DNA of 64,000 nucleotides from Fidelibacterota bacterium (GTDB lineage Bacteria; Fidelibacterota; Marinisomatia; Marinisomatales; TCS55). Position 1 is the first letter of the stretch, and each line of letters begins with the position of its first letter. Below the pieces are notes generated by a model. The model saw only the letters and a list, made by a program, of their open reading frames with translations, was not told the DNA's origin and ran no database searches. Position numbers and translations under genes: made by a program. Shown piece by piece: positions 18,016-27,797 of the stretch. The stretch is from the NCBI GenBank assembly GCA_014239435.1, contig JAAZYX010000021.1:1-64000 (forward strand). The letters are read 5' to 3'.

Positions 18016-19650
18016 ATGATGAAAAAACTTATAACGATAATTTTGATGTTTCCTATGTTGCTTTTAGCACAAATGGTACCGAGTGCTATACCGGGGGCGC
18101 TCCAAAAAACATCTAAAAATAAAGATGTTCCATTAAATAGTATTTTGGATGTTAAAGTTATTAAAAGTAATGGATTCTATACATTTGAATTATTATCAGA
18201 TACCATAATTAATTACGACGTTGAAGAATATTGGGATCCATATTCATTGTCCCTTCGTATAAAAGATGCTGAATGGAGGAAAGGAAGATATGTTAAAAAC
18301 CTAGATGCTGCGCCTTTATATCGTTATAAAATTACGGAAAATGTAAACAAACATGATCCCTATTTATCAGACGTTCAATTATTTTTCAAAAATAAAATTC
18401 AATACACCATTACCCAAGAAGATTCTGTATTAAAAATAACTTGGCCTGAGTCAATTAGCGCTGAAAATATTTTCGCTGAATTGCCAAGTAAACTTGATGA
18501 AGAAATATCTATAAAATTTACAGATGCTCTTGTCTTGGATGTTGTGCGCCTTATCGGAACAAAAGCCAAACTTAATTTAGTCATAACAGCGACAAGTGAA
18601 GCACGGACAACATTAGATATTAAAGACGTTAAAATAAGTGATGCACTAGACTATATTATCGGCCCTAGTAAAATCAAATGGTTTTATACGGATGATATTC
18701 TGGTAATAACAGACGCAGAGTCTGTGCAGGGATTATTAAAAAGTAAAGTTTTTTCGTTAAATTATTCTGATGGTTCACAATTGATGAAATATATTAGACC
18801 ATCATTAAGTCAAAATGGGCAAGTTATTCCCATTATATCTTCCAGTGCGCCAAATTCAAGCGGTACGGTAGCAGATAGACTTTTGGTGATTGATACAGGT
18901 CAATCTCTGAGAAGGGTTGCCCAGGTTATTCAAGAACTTGATAAAAGAGAAAAGCAGATAAACATCGCAGTGAAATTTATCGAAACGTCTCTTAAGAATA
19001 CTGAACGTCTAGGGATCAATTGGCAAATGCGTACCACTATGGCATTCCCATCCTCATCGGACAGTTCTTCCGGTATGATTGGAGTGGGTAAATTGACCGA
19101 AAATTATAATGTTACTCAACTTCAGGTTCCGGTAGTTAGCGCAGTTTTAGAAGCACTTGAGACCGATGCCGATGCTAAAATTCTTCAGGAACCTCAAGTT
19201 ACAACGTTTAACAATGTTGAAGCATCTGTTACGATTGGGACGACGATCCCGGTGTTGGTACCACAAGGGGAAGGTTCTGTTTTTGGAACAAATCCTTATA
19301 CTTATGAAGATCAAAATATTGATATTTCGTTAAGTATTATTCCTCGAGTTAATGAAGATGGATATATTTCAATCCGCCTCAATACGGCTGTATCGGCTAT
19401 TGTAGGCTATGTCGGTCCGGAAGGAGACCGCCCGATAACTTCAAACAGAACTGTAAATACGAATGTGATGGTCAGGGACGGCGAAACTCTATTGATTGGT
19501 GGACTTATTTTTGAAAACGATTCTCGAAGCAGGAGTCAGGTTCCGATCTTAGGGAAAATCCCGATTCTTAACCTTTTATTCAAATCAAAGATTGACGATG
19601 TTGAGCAAAGGGAATTGTTAATCTTTATCACACCATCCGTAGTGGGTTAA
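18016..19650 (+). CDS. pilQ: Type IV pilus secretin PilQ
   Basis: 544 residues. A signal peptide (KKLITIILMFPMLLLAQ) precedes an AMIN-like beta region (~35-150). An STN/N0-like domain follows (~160-235, ISIKFTDALVLDVVRLIGTK), then a secretin N domain (~240-320, DRLLVIDTGQSLRRVAQVI, LDKREKQINIAVKFIETS). The C-terminal secretin channel (~330-544) contains DADAKILQEPQVTTFNN, GTTIPVLVP, DGETLLIGGL and the final VPILGKIPILNLLFK and ELLIFITPSVV. It forms the outer-membrane pore for the pilus. AGGGG (18006-18010) lies at a good distance from ATG 18016 or 18019. It is shorter than many PilQ proteins because there is only one N-domain repeat. Confidence 0.93.
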   Translation: MMKKLITIILMFPMLLLAQMVPSAIPGALQKTSKNKDVPLNSILDVKVIKSNGFYTFELLSDTIINYDVEEYWDPYSLSLRIKDAEWRKGRYVKNLDAAPLYRYKITENVNKHDPYLSDVQLFFKNKIQYTITQEDSVLKITWPESISAENIFAELPSKLDEEISIKFTDALVLDVVRLIGTKAKLNLVITATSEARTTLDIKDVKISDALDYIIGPSKIKWFYTDDILVITDAESVQGLLKSKVFSLNYSDGSQLMKYIRPSLSQNGQVIPIISSSAPNSSGTVADRLLVIDTGQSLRRVAQVIQELDKREKQINIAVKFIETSLKNTERLGINWQMRTTMAFPSSSDSSSGMIGVGKLTENYNVTQLQVPVVSAVLEALETDADAKILQEPQVTTFNNVEASVTIGTTIPVLVPQGEGSVFGTNPYTYEDQNIDISLSIIPRVNEDGYISIRLNTAVSAIVGYVGPEGDRPITSNRTVNTNVMVRDGETLLIGGLIFENDSRSRSQVPILGKIPILNLLFKSKIDDVEQRELLIFITPSVVG

Positions 19651-19652
19651 TT

Positions 19653-20024
19653 ATGGAATCTATCCTATTTGTTGATAATGATATTCATTTCGCTCAAGAT
19701 GTGATGAAATACTTTGAGAAGAACGGTATTCCGCATGTGTATGAAACGGACGGATTAAACGCGTTGAATATTGTTCGCGATAAAAAACCTTCGGTCGTCA
19801 TCGCCGATAGGGAACTCCCCAATCTGGATGGTTTAAGTTTATGCAAATTTATCAAATTAGATGAAACGCTTTCACATATTAAGTTTCTGTTACTTACGTC
19901 ATCCGGAACCGAAGATTTGATTGTGGGATCGTCGGATGGATTAGACGCTGCAATTGAAAAACCCATTGGACCAAAAGATCTTGTTGATCAATTAATAAAA
20001 GTATTACAAACAGTGGAAGCCTAA
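19653..20024 (+). CDS. Single-domain response regulator (CheY/PilG-like)
   Basis: 123 residues forming one receiver domain: acidic pocket D8/D10 (FVDND), phospho-acceptor D52 in VVIADRELP, the switch T/S at LLTSSG (82-84) and the invariant K103 in IEKPIG. There is no output domain. In pilus loci such proteins control motor engagement or twitching direction, as PilG does. Here the position, two bases after the secretin stop and with its own stop overlapping the PilB start (TAATG), points the same way. The cognate histidine kinase is not in this window. Confidence 0.9.
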   Translation: MESILFVDNDIHFAQDVMKYFEKNGIPHVYETDGLNALNIVRDKKPSVVIADRELPNLDGLSLCKFIKLDETLSHIKFLLLTSSGTEDLIVGSSDGLDAAIEKPIGPKDLVDQLIKVLQTVEA

Positions 20025-21637
20025 TGCCTGTTTTACTTGGAGATATGCTCATTCAAAAAGGGTATTTAGACTCTACTCAGATTGAAGAAATCCTAGAGTA
20101 TAAAATTAGCAACAGATCTCGGTTTGGAGAAGCTGCCGTAAAGCTGGGATTCATCGACGAAAACTCACTTCCAAAATTATTAGCGGAACAGCTTTCTTTG
20201 CCATTTTTGGATTTATCATCATTCCATATCGAAGAAGAAGCGCTTTCTATGATTCCAAAAGAAACAGCCTGGAAATTAAATATTATACCGCTCTTTTTGC
20301 TCGATGGAATGCTTACGGTAGCGACGGATGATCCAGTAGATATTATGAAAATGGATGATTTGGCGCGCATTACGAATCTCCGCATTAAAAGAACTGTGGC
20401 AAGGTCAGAATCCATCACCAAAGCGATTGAAAATTATTATACAATTGAGCGAACCACTTCAGTTGAAAAACAAGAACTTATTGCGGATGCAAAAACGATT
20501 GAGCTCACCAATTCCATTTTGGATGATGCAATGGCAGCGGAAGCATCTGATGTACACATTGAGCCTGGGCAGCATAAAGTCACTATTCGTTACAGAGTAG
20601 ATGGCTTATTAAAAATTGTGAAAGAACTTACCGTAGAGCGCGGACCAGCTGTGACGTCACGATTTAAAGTGTTAGCCGGGCTTGATATAGCCGAGTCGAG
20701 GAAACCGCAGGATGGACGCATTCGTCATGAAACTCGATATGGACGCGGTATTGATTTGCGAGTTTCTACGTATCCTAGTGCATATGGGGAAAAAGTAGTA
20801 ATGCGTCTCCTGGACGAAAGCAAAGGCGGAATTGCATTGAATAAATTGGGATTCAGTAAAAAAACCATGGAAAAGTGGGAAAATATCTATGGGGGAACAA
20901 ATGGTATCGTATTGGTTACCGGTCCAACGGGAAGTGGAAAATCAACCACTCTTTATGCAACTTTAACGATAAAAAACACTGTTGATGTAAATATTGTAAC
21001 GATTGAAGATCCGATTGAATACAAATTAGACGGCATTACCCAGGGACAGGTAAACGACCGTGCGGGAATGAGCTTTTCTGCTGCTCTGCGTTCAATGCTT
21101 CGGCAGGATCCGGACATCATCATGGTAGGTGAAATGCGGGATTTGGAAACCATTCAGTTGGCCGTTCGTGCTGCCCTTACAGGACATTTGGTTTTTTCGA
21201 CTCTTCATACGAATGATGCAGCCTCCAGTTATACCAGAATGATGGACATGGGTATTGAACCATTTTTAATTAGTTCTACAGTACGCGGAATTTTGGCGCA
21301 GCGTTTAATCCGAAGGCTGTGCAAAAAATGCAAAAGGGAAGAAACAATTGGTGAATCGGCAGCTAATTTTTTAAAGGTCGATAAAGATACTTCCATATGG
21401 GCGACCGGAAAAAAAGATTGCAAAAATTGCAAAGGAACCGGATATAAAGGTCGTGCCGGATTATATGAGATTCTTTTACCATCGGAAGAAATAAACGAAA
21501 TGGTTCGGGAAAGCGCTTTGTCAGATGAAATCCAAAAGCAGGCAGAAAAAGAAGGGATGGCTACTCTGTTTGAAGAGGGACGAGAAGCAGTATTAAGCGG
21601 TAAAACATCGGTGGAAGAAATACGCAGAGTGATTTAG
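20024..21637 (+). CDS. pilB: Type IV pilus extension ATPase PilB (GspE family)
   Basis: 537 residues with the full GspE/PilB layout. The N-terminal MshEN-type domain (~1-140) contains LLAEQLSLPFLDLSS and SMIPKETAWKLNIIPL. Next comes the N2 domain with ASDVHIEPG and YRVDGLL, then Walker A GPTGSGKS at residues 300-307, the Asp box IEDPIEY, Walker B IIMVGEMRD (~364-372) and the His box LVFSTLHTNDAASS. A CxxC-x~30-CxxC zinc site follows (CKKC ~432, CKNC ~466). The enzyme is a cytoplasmic hexamer that powers pilin assembly. Its ATG overlaps the response regulator stop. No PilT-like retraction ATPase is present in the locus. Confidence 0.95.
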   Translation: MPVLLGDMLIQKGYLDSTQIEEILEYKISNRSRFGEAAVKLGFIDENSLPKLLAEQLSLPFLDLSSFHIEEEALSMIPKETAWKLNIIPLFLLDGMLTVATDDPVDIMKMDDLARITNLRIKRTVARSESITKAIENYYTIERTTSVEKQELIADAKTIELTNSILDDAMAAEASDVHIEPGQHKVTIRYRVDGLLKIVKELTVERGPAVTSRFKVLAGLDIAESRKPQDGRIRHETRYGRGIDLRVSTYPSAYGEKVVMRLLDESKGGIALNKLGFSKKTMEKWENIYGGTNGIVLVTGPTGSGKSTTLYATLTIKNTVDVNIVTIEDPIEYKLDGITQGQVNDRAGMSFSAALRSMLRQDPDIIMVGEMRDLETIQLAVRAALTGHLVFSTLHTNDAASSYTRMMDMGIEPFLISSTVRGILAQRLIRRLCKKCKREETIGESAANFLKVDKDTSIWATGKKDCKNCKGTGYKGRAGLYEILLPSEEINEMVRESALSDEIQKQAEKEGMATLFEEGREAVLSGKTSVEEIRRVI

Positions 21638-21641
21638 CTTT

Positions 21642-22856
21642 ATGCCTACTTACATTTGTAAAGTATCCGGAAAAAACGACCTGATCTATGATAAAGAAAT
21701 GGATGCCGAATCCATGGCCGATGTTGTAGATCAGCTTATGGGGTCAGGAGAAATTTTAATCTCTGCAAAAAAACAATCCGGCCTCAACATGGATGTGGGT
21801 GAATTGCTCGGTATTGGCGGCGGTGTCACCCCAAAAGAACTCATCTTTTTCACAAAACAAATCCGAATCATGCTTGAAAGCGGAATTCCGATTTTGCAAG
21901 CACTGGAAGCCATGTCTAAAAGTTCTGAATCCAAAGGATTGAAAAAAATAATGACTGAGCTTATGAGTGACATTCGCGAAGGTGTGGATCTATATACTGC
22001 GTTCGGTAAGCATCCAAAGGTATTCACAGGATTATATTTAAGTATGCTAAAGGCGGGTGAAGCCGCCGGTATTTTGCCGCATGTATTGGGTGAGTTGGAA
22101 ACGATTATTAATAAGGACTTTGAAACAAGAAAAGCCGTGAAAAAAGCATTGCGGTATCCCACATTTGTTATGATTGTGTTAATTCTTGCGATGGTCAATG
22201 TTATTGTATTCGTTGTGCCTAACATGGTAGGCAACCTTGCACAAATGGGCGGCGAACTTCCAATGCCGACAAAAATAATGATCGCACTCTCTGATAGTTT
22301 AAGGGAATACGGAATTTTCATTTTGATTGGTATTGTCGCGTTATTTTCTTCGGTAACATACTATTTTAAAACTGAAAAAGGATCTTACGTCAAAGACCGA
22401 ATTAAAATTAATTTTCCGGTATTTAAAAAGCTGGTTCGTACAAGCGCACTTGCGAGATTCACTAGAACACTTTCTGTTCTTCTAAATGCCGGTGTTACAT
22501 TAAACGACGCATTAATTATATCAAGAGATGTGATGGATAATAAAATTTATACGGACAAAGTAGATGAAGTTGAAAATCAGCTCCGAGATGGAATACCGCT
22601 GAATGTCGCCATACAAGGTGGTAACCTGTTTCCGAAGGATATGCAGGGAATGGTGGCAATTGGCGAAGATACGGGAGAGCTTGCGAAAATGCTCGACAGC
22701 GTTGCGATGTTTTATGATGTGGAACTTGATGAACGAGTAGATGGGCTTTCTGCGGCGGTCGAACCTCTTATTACAGTGGTTATCGGCGTATTTGTTGCCT
22801 TTTTCGTTGCGAGTGTATTTTTACCAATTTTTTCGACGTATAGCGCTGTTGGATAA
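21642..22856 (+). CDS. pilC: Pilus inner-membrane platform protein PilC (GspF family)
   Basis: 404 residues with two T2SSF domains. The first is LIFFTKQIRIMLESGIPILQALEAM through MLKAGEAAGILPHVL. The second is LARFTRTLSVLLNAGVTLNDALII through MVAIGEDTGELAKMLDSVA. Three membrane segments are visible at ~175-200 (FVMIVLILAMVNVIVFVVP), ~225-245 and ~375-400 (PLITVVIGVFVAFFVASVFL). PilC anchors the ATPase and the growing pilus base. It follows pilB by 4 bases and precedes the major pilin. Confidence 0.95.
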   Translation: MPTYICKVSGKNDLIYDKEMDAESMADVVDQLMGSGEILISAKKQSGLNMDVGELLGIGGGVTPKELIFFTKQIRIMLESGIPILQALEAMSKSSESKGLKKIMTELMSDIREGVDLYTAFGKHPKVFTGLYLSMLKAGEAAGILPHVLGELETIINKDFETRKAVKKALRYPTFVMIVLILAMVNVIVFVVPNMVGNLAQMGGELPMPTKIMIALSDSLREYGIFILIGIVALFSSVTYYFKTEKGSYVKDRIKINFPVFKKLVRTSALARFTRTLSVLLNAGVTLNDALIISRDVMDNKIYTDKVDEVENQLRDGIPLNVAIQGGNLFPKDMQGMVAIGEDTGELAKMLDSVAMFYDVELDERVDGLSAAVEPLITVVIGVFVAFFVASVFLPIFSTYSAVG

Positions 22857-22920
22857 CTTCTATATGCTCCGTAAACTTAAAGACATGAGATTTTATATTA
22901 ATCAAGGGAAGGCAAGAAAT

Positions 22921-23475
22921 ATGAAACTACCAAAGACCAGCAAAGGGTTTAGCTTAATTGAGCTGATTATTGTAATTGCTATCATCGGTATACTAGCTGC
23001 AGTGGTTATACCTAATATGATCGGAACAACCGATAGAGCACACCAGGCGAACGTGGATGCTGTAGGCGGAGCTATTAAATCAGGTGTTGAAATGTTTTTT
23101 AGCGAAAAACTGGCCTCCGGTGGTACGGGATCCTATCCTCATGGAACGCAAACCGCTGACCATGCCGGGACAGGGAATGACGTGAATATTCTCAATTTTC
23201 TGTTAAAAACATACGATGATTCAAAATGGTCGTCATCGGACTGCACCTACAATTTTTCTGATACAACCATTTCAGGTGTCACCATTCCTGCTGGATCCAT
23301 GAACGCTGCAGCCGCAGTGGAATTCAGTTACGACCCTTCTGGATTTGATGCTGCTTTTTATTATGTCGCATACAATTTGGGCAGTACCTCTGTAAATGAT
23401 TTTGCAAATAGAACCAACAACGACAGTTACCTCCTTGTAATGGAATTGAAGAATGCAACAACGCGGAAGCAGTAA
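22921..23475 (+). CDS. Major type IV pilin / GspG-like prepilin
   Basis: 184 residues with a textbook prepilin leader: MKLPKTSKG, cleavage before FSLIELIIVIAIIGILAAVV, and Glu at mature position 5. The globular part is Gly/Thr/Ser rich and ends in a domain with two Cys-poor beta segments. The frame is open further upstream to 22741 inside pilC, but ATG 22921 gives the correct 9-residue leader and has AAGG (22908-22911) in front. It is followed after ~85 bases by a strong terminator, so high-level separate expression of the upstream transcript is likely. Confidence 0.93.
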   Translation: MKLPKTSKGFSLIELIIVIAIIGILAAVVIPNMIGTTDRAHQANVDAVGGAIKSGVEMFFSEKLASGGTGSYPHGTQTADHAGTGNDVNILNFLLKTYDDSKWSSSDCTYNFSDTTISGVTIPAGSMNAAAAVEFSYDPSGFDAAFYYVAYNLGSTSVNDFANRTNNDSYLLVMELKNATTRKQ

Positions 23476-23561
23476 GCGGGTTAATGGGGATTATCGCTTC
23501 CCTGTGTTGACTTGGTTTAAACAGAAAAAGTTGTAATCTGGCAACGGACAATTAAGGAACT

Positions 23562-23589
23562 AAAAAAGCCGGTTTTTGCCGGCTTTTTT
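23562..23589. terminator. Intrinsic terminator after the major pilin
   Basis: AAAAAAGCCGG (23562-23572) and CCGGCTTTTTT (23579-23589) form an 11-bp perfect stem around a short T-rich loop, ending in a T-run. It can act in both directions. It separates the major pilin from the minor pilin genes, whose first ATG is only 7 bases further on. Confidence 0.9.
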
Positions 23590-23596
23590 ACCTCAT

Positions 23597-24082
23597 ATGA
23601 GAAAATCCAATCCATCGCAATTCAAAGGTGCTAATTCCGGATTCACATTAATAGAACTGATGTTAGTCATAAGTATTATCGTGATTTTAGCGTCAGTTAC
23701 ATTCCCCTATTTAGGCCAGTTAATGCAGTATAAGACAGTGGTTTTTACCGGAGAAGAGATTAAAACAAAGATTTATTATGCGAGGACATACTCGATGAAC
23801 CGAAATAGTAAATGTTTCATTGATGTGCTTAATGATGCTGACTCGCTCAAATTCTATTATGGTATGAATAGCACTTCTCGCCAACCCATACCAGAAGCGA
23901 ACACCCAATTGCAGCTCACCTTTAGCGGTGAATTCTTCGGACTAGATATCAATCCCTCGAGTTCGGGTACGCAAACACTTGAATTATCCAAGCATGGAAA
24001 GCCATTAGATAACTATCAAATTGCTTTTAATGGCATTGTAGTCAAAATAGATGGAACAACAAGCAGGGTTCATGTTGAATAA
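23597..24082 (+). CDS. Minor pilin, GspH/FimT-like
   Basis: 161 residues. The prepilin signal is MRKSNPSQFKGANSG, then FTLIELMLVISIIVILASVTF, with Glu at +5. The rest matches the short GspH/FimT plan: 'GEEIKTKIYYARTYSMNRN' helix, then beta strands ending KIDGTTSRVHVE. An upstream in-frame TTG (23576) lies inside the terminator stem, so ATG 23597 is the real start; no ribosome-binding site is visible, because the terminator tail ends 7 bases before it. The next pilin gene overlaps its end by 11 bases. Confidence 0.88.
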   Translation: MRKSNPSQFKGANSGFTLIELMLVISIIVILASVTFPYLGQLMQYKTVVFTGEEIKTKIYYARTYSMNRNSKCFIDVLNDADSLKFYYGMNSTSRQPIPEANTQLQLTFSGEFFGLDINPSSSGTQTLELSKHGKPLDNYQIAFNGIVVKIDGTTSRVHVE

Positions 24083-27000
24083 AGTATTAAGCCGGGGTTT
24101 ATCCTATGTTGATGTCGTAGTTGCTACGGCAATCATGTCGATTGCCATTATTCCTCTTTCATCGCTTATTGGCAATTATAAAACGCTCATTCAAAAAGAA
24201 GAGCGCCTTTATAATCTTTCCAGCTTTGCAGATGAAGTCCTTCAGACAGTTGTATCTAAGAGCTTTAAGGAGCGATTCAGTGCTTCCACAGCGCTTGGAA
24301 TGGATGATGGCGAAGGGGGGACGAATTGGCGATCTTTGGATGATGTAGACGATTATGATTCTCTTGAAATAAACATCAGTGAGTATTTCGGCCTAAAGTG
24401 TTCGGTATTTGTATCGTATGCCAATGTACCAACGAATTCAGATACTATATCTGATGCTGGAAAATACAATTGTACTGAATTCAAGAATGTTAATGTATGT
24501 ATTTATGATGCTGATTCCTTAAGTACAGCAGGTCTACTTTATAATTTAAAAGCAATACGGGCTTTTGGTGAAAGTATTGACGAGGATGAAGTCATTACTG
24601 AGGCATTATTTTTTGATGGCAATAATGACTACGCAGAGCTTGCAGCATCAAGCCATTTTTCTTCTGATAATGATGAATTCCAGATACTGTTATCTATCTG
24701 GCTTGAGGAACCTTCTGATACAACACAAGAAAGAATCCTGATGGATAATCCAGGACTTTATCATATTACCCTGCAAAACAACAAATTGTGGTTCAAAACG
24801 AAAAATACCGATACCCAGTTATCGGTAAAACAGCAGCTTAGCAATCAAATTCAATATAATCGCTGGAATAAACTGGAACTGTACAAAACGGTTACGGACA
24901 TCGGTAGCAACGTTTTTGGCACCTGTGGCGATATGGGTGAATATCATGAAGGTGGATTGAATATCACCATGTCTGATACTTTAGAGAGTGATGACAAATT
25001 ATACTTAGGAGGAAGCCCCAACTTTTCTGGACAATCGGTTGAGGGATATATGAAAGATTTTACATTTTTTCGGTACCCTGTTTATTGGTTTCCACCAAGT
25101 GATTCGTCCAAAAATTTGAGAAATGAACTCGTTAAGTCAAATCATTTTGATGAGAGTAAGCGGTTTACACCAGAGCAACTTGTATTTAATCCGCAAAATC
25201 CTTCTGCCAAGCCAGGCTATTTCCAGAATAATTATGAACCCAGAAATGAAAATAATTTAGTGCTAGGAGGTTCAGGTGAGGTTCTAACTATGTCAAAAAT
25301 AGACAACACGTCTATGCCCGATGCTATTAAAATAGATAAAAACGATTTTAATTATTCTATATCTATCGTTGGCGGTTCAGGTAACGCAACACTTTTGGGT
25401 ACGTTCAGTAACCCATCTGATAACAAAGGTGTTCAAGCCCGAACACTGGAAACTATAGATACAACATCAACAAATTTCGAAAAATATTTAATGCTGTTCG
25501 GATTAACGGATGCACAAGGTGGGCAGGGCAAATATGTTAAGTATTACTGGACATCGGCACCTGATCCGGAAAATTATTTAACCCATATGGAGCAAGCAGT
25601 CTTTCAAGATGCAAGCCATCGTTTTAAAGGAGTGGTGAAAATAGCCGACCTAAGTGGAACAGACCCCGATATTATTTATCTTACTTCTCAGGGAATTGTA
25701 GTAGATATTGAGGATTCGGGGAATAATATTTTTCGTCAATCAAATGAGGTCTTATCAACTGAAATGGTTATAGTACAGAATCCATATATTACAGATTTTA
25801 CTATCGGTGATGCTAACGAAGATGGAAAGAATGACATTCTTTTTGTACAGTCCATTGGTGGTAGGCCAACATTGCACTGGGCTATCAACCCGGGCTTCGC
25901 TCTTGATACTGTTTCTTTAGAGGCAGATTTTGAATCTGATTTTATTACAGACTGTGTTAATTGTTTAGTGGGAAATCTAGATGACGAAGATTATGAGTTG
26001 GAACTATTGCATGTCGACTCTGATCATTATCCTGATATCCTTGCTGTTCCAAGCCGAAAAAATAATTACCTAAATGAGTTACAAATAGCGTTTTGGACTA
26101 CTTATAATTCGGGGGTTGGGGATTTTGCAATACCAGTTAATCTCATTACAACCAATTATACATTTCCATACGATGATATGGTTAACGGGACTAGGCTGGT
26201 ATATGGTGGTCAAACGTTTACGGCTGAAACAAATGCAAACCTCACAAGGATAAAAGTTGCGATGTGGTCTGATGGGTCTCCATTTCTTAATCTGTATGAA
26301 TGGGAAGGTGACGGAATGTCGGGTGAAATTATTTCTACATCATCACTGGGAACCGATATTCCCTCGACTCCTAATCAATTTGATCTTGCCACATTTGTAT
26401 TTGACGAAAGTCCAATGCTCACTTTTGGCACTAAGTATATGTTTTTCATATCTGAATCTCAAAGAATGTATGTTGATACCAATAGTGTTTACAGTGGAGG
26501 GAATGCAACATATTGCGCGGAAGTGGATGAAGGGTGTGAGTTTTATGAAATGGATGGTGGCGTTGATATGAATTTTGAAATCCGAGTTACACCATCCGGT
26601 CCAGACGTGCAGGTACAGTCATATCTGAAAGAAAGTGAGTCGGAAACAGATATTTTTTTCCCTGAGGATTATTCTGCAGATTATGTTAAAGATAATGGAG
26701 ACACAGCTAATTTTTTCATTAATCATTTTGATGAAAAAATAATGCCACCCTTTATCTTGGATGCCAACGGAGACTTGCTGGATGATGTTTTGATAAGCTA
26801 CTCTTACGGATCAGAAAAAGTAAATAAAAATTGGACAAGCGATAGCACTTGGACTTTCGAAGTTTCTGACACTGCAATACAAAAGGGTTTTATCATTAAA
26901 AATTCTGGTGGAACAATGATGGCTGTAGATTCAAGCACTATGGACACAAGCGCATGGTCGGGTGGGATTCCAGTTTATATAGAAGAAATTTTTATTGAGG

Positions 27001-27797
27001 GTCAGGAAAATTTGTTGGTTAATTCTGATTTTGAAGAAGGGAGTTTTAATTTACATCCTACTAATTCTATGACATTCGCAAACGAGAATGCTCTGGATGG
27101 TTGGGAAACTACTTCGCCCGATAATACGATTGAAATATGGTCAAATGGTTTCGGAGGCACTCCTTCTTTCTCCGGAGACTATTTTATGGAAATTAATGCC
27201 CACCGTGCAGCCATGCTTTACCAAAGTATTGGTGTACTGCCAGGCGATATAGGGACATGGCAAGTGTCCCACCGCGGACGATGGGGCACTGATGTTATGC
27301 ATATAAAAATTGGACAAACATTAGAAAATATGATAACTCAGCAGATGGCTTCTACAGGGACGACAGCTTGGGAAGTTTATTCAGGAACTTATGTTGTCCC
27401 CAATGGGGTATCAGATATAATAATTGGGTTCGAAGCAATGGATGTTGGAAGTGTAGGAAACTTTATAGATAATGTTATTTTTAAAAATCAAACCGAAAAA
27501 CTGGTTAACAAATATTTTATCAAGCAGGAAAATACAGGTTATAGAAAAGTAGGAGATACTTACGAAAAAGAGAATGACGATGAAAACATTCGCTATGTAT
27601 CCAATTTCGATCCACCATTCATGATTGCTTCATTTGAGCTCAATAATGATTCAGATAAGGGAAACGCCATCTCAACATCACCCAATGTGAGCTCATTTAA
27701 TGAATTCGTTTATACGGGTGCTTCTGTATCTTATCAAGGTGCCGAATGGAAGAAGCTTCCTGAATTCCCAAAAATATTGTTTGTAGAACAAGAATGA
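24072..27797 (+). CDS. Giant minor pilin with LamG-, VCBS- and CBM-like adhesin domains
   Basis: 1241 residues. It starts with a prepilin-type leader, MLNKVLSRG then LSYVDVVVATAIMSIAIIPL, with Asp instead of Glu at +5, as in PilV/GspI-type minor pilins. Behind it lies a huge exported part. A LamG/concanavalin-like domain (~180-340, from ALFFDGNNDYAELAASSHF to LYLGGSPNFSG) comes first. FG-GAP/VCBS-like calcium motifs follow (IGDANEDGKNDILFV ~577, VDSDHYPDILAV, ILDANGDLLDDVLI ~895). A carbohydrate-binding-like module (~979-1120, NSDFEEGSFN, 'DGWETTSPDN', IGFEAMDVGSVGNFIDNV) is near the end. It probably sits at the pilus tip and binds a surface or glycan (inference). An ATG at 24051 exists, but ATG 24072, preceded by CAGGG, gives the normal short leader. 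Confidence 0.83.
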   Translation: MLNKVLSRGLSYVDVVVATAIMSIAIIPLSSLIGNYKTLIQKEERLYNLSSFADEVLQTVVSKSFKERFSASTALGMDDGEGGTNWRSLDDVDDYDSLEINISEYFGLKCSVFVSYANVPTNSDTISDAGKYNCTEFKNVNVCIYDADSLSTAGLLYNLKAIRAFGESIDEDEVITEALFFDGNNDYAELAASSHFSSDNDEFQILLSIWLEEPSDTTQERILMDNPGLYHITLQNNKLWFKTKNTDTQLSVKQQLSNQIQYNRWNKLELYKTVTDIGSNVFGTCGDMGEYHEGGLNITMSDTLESDDKLYLGGSPNFSGQSVEGYMKDFTFFRYPVYWFPPSDSSKNLRNELVKSNHFDESKRFTPEQLVFNPQNPSAKPGYFQNNYEPRNENNLVLGGSGEVLTMSKIDNTSMPDAIKIDKNDFNYSISIVGGSGNATLLGTFSNPSDNKGVQARTLETIDTTSTNFEKYLMLFGLTDAQGGQGKYVKYYWTSAPDPENYLTHMEQAVFQDASHRFKGVVKIADLSGTDPDIIYLTSQGIVVDIEDSGNNIFRQSNEVLSTEMVIVQNPYITDFTIGDANEDGKNDILFVQSIGGRPTLHWAINPGFALDTVSLEADFESDFITDCVNCLVGNLDDEDYELELLHVDSDHYPDILAVPSRKNNYLNELQIAFWTTYNSGVGDFAIPVNLITTNYTFPYDDMVNGTRLVYGGQTFTAETNANLTRIKVAMWSDGSPFLNLYEWEGDGMSGEIISTSSLGTDIPSTPNQFDLATFVFDESPMLTFGTKYMFFISESQRMYVDTNSVYSGGNATYCAEVDEGCEFYEMDGGVDMNFEIRVTPSGPDVQVQSYLKESESETDIFFPEDYSADYVKDNGDTANFFINHFDEKIMPPFILDANGDLLDDVLISYSYGSEKVNKNWTSDSTWTFEVSDTAIQKGFIIKNSGGTMMAVDSSTMDTSAWSGGIPVYIEEIFIEGQENLLVNSDFEEGSFNLHPTNSMTFANENALDGWETTSPDNTIEIWSNGFGGTPSFSGDYFMEINAHRAAMLYQSIGVLPGDIGTWQVSHRGRWGTDVMHIKIGQTLENMITQQMASTGTTAWEVYSGTYVVPNGVSDIIIGFEAMDVGSVGNFIDNVIFKNQTEKLVNKYFIKQENTGYRKVGDTYEKENDDENIRYVSNFDPPFMIASFELNNDSDKGNAISTSPNVSSFNEFVYTGASVSYQGAEWKKLPEFPKILFVEQE

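Noticed and set aside
22741-22920. A longer 244-residue form of the major pilin starting in pilC
   Set aside because: It overlaps pilC by 116 bases and would bury the prepilin leader at residue 61; ATG 22921 gives a standard leader.
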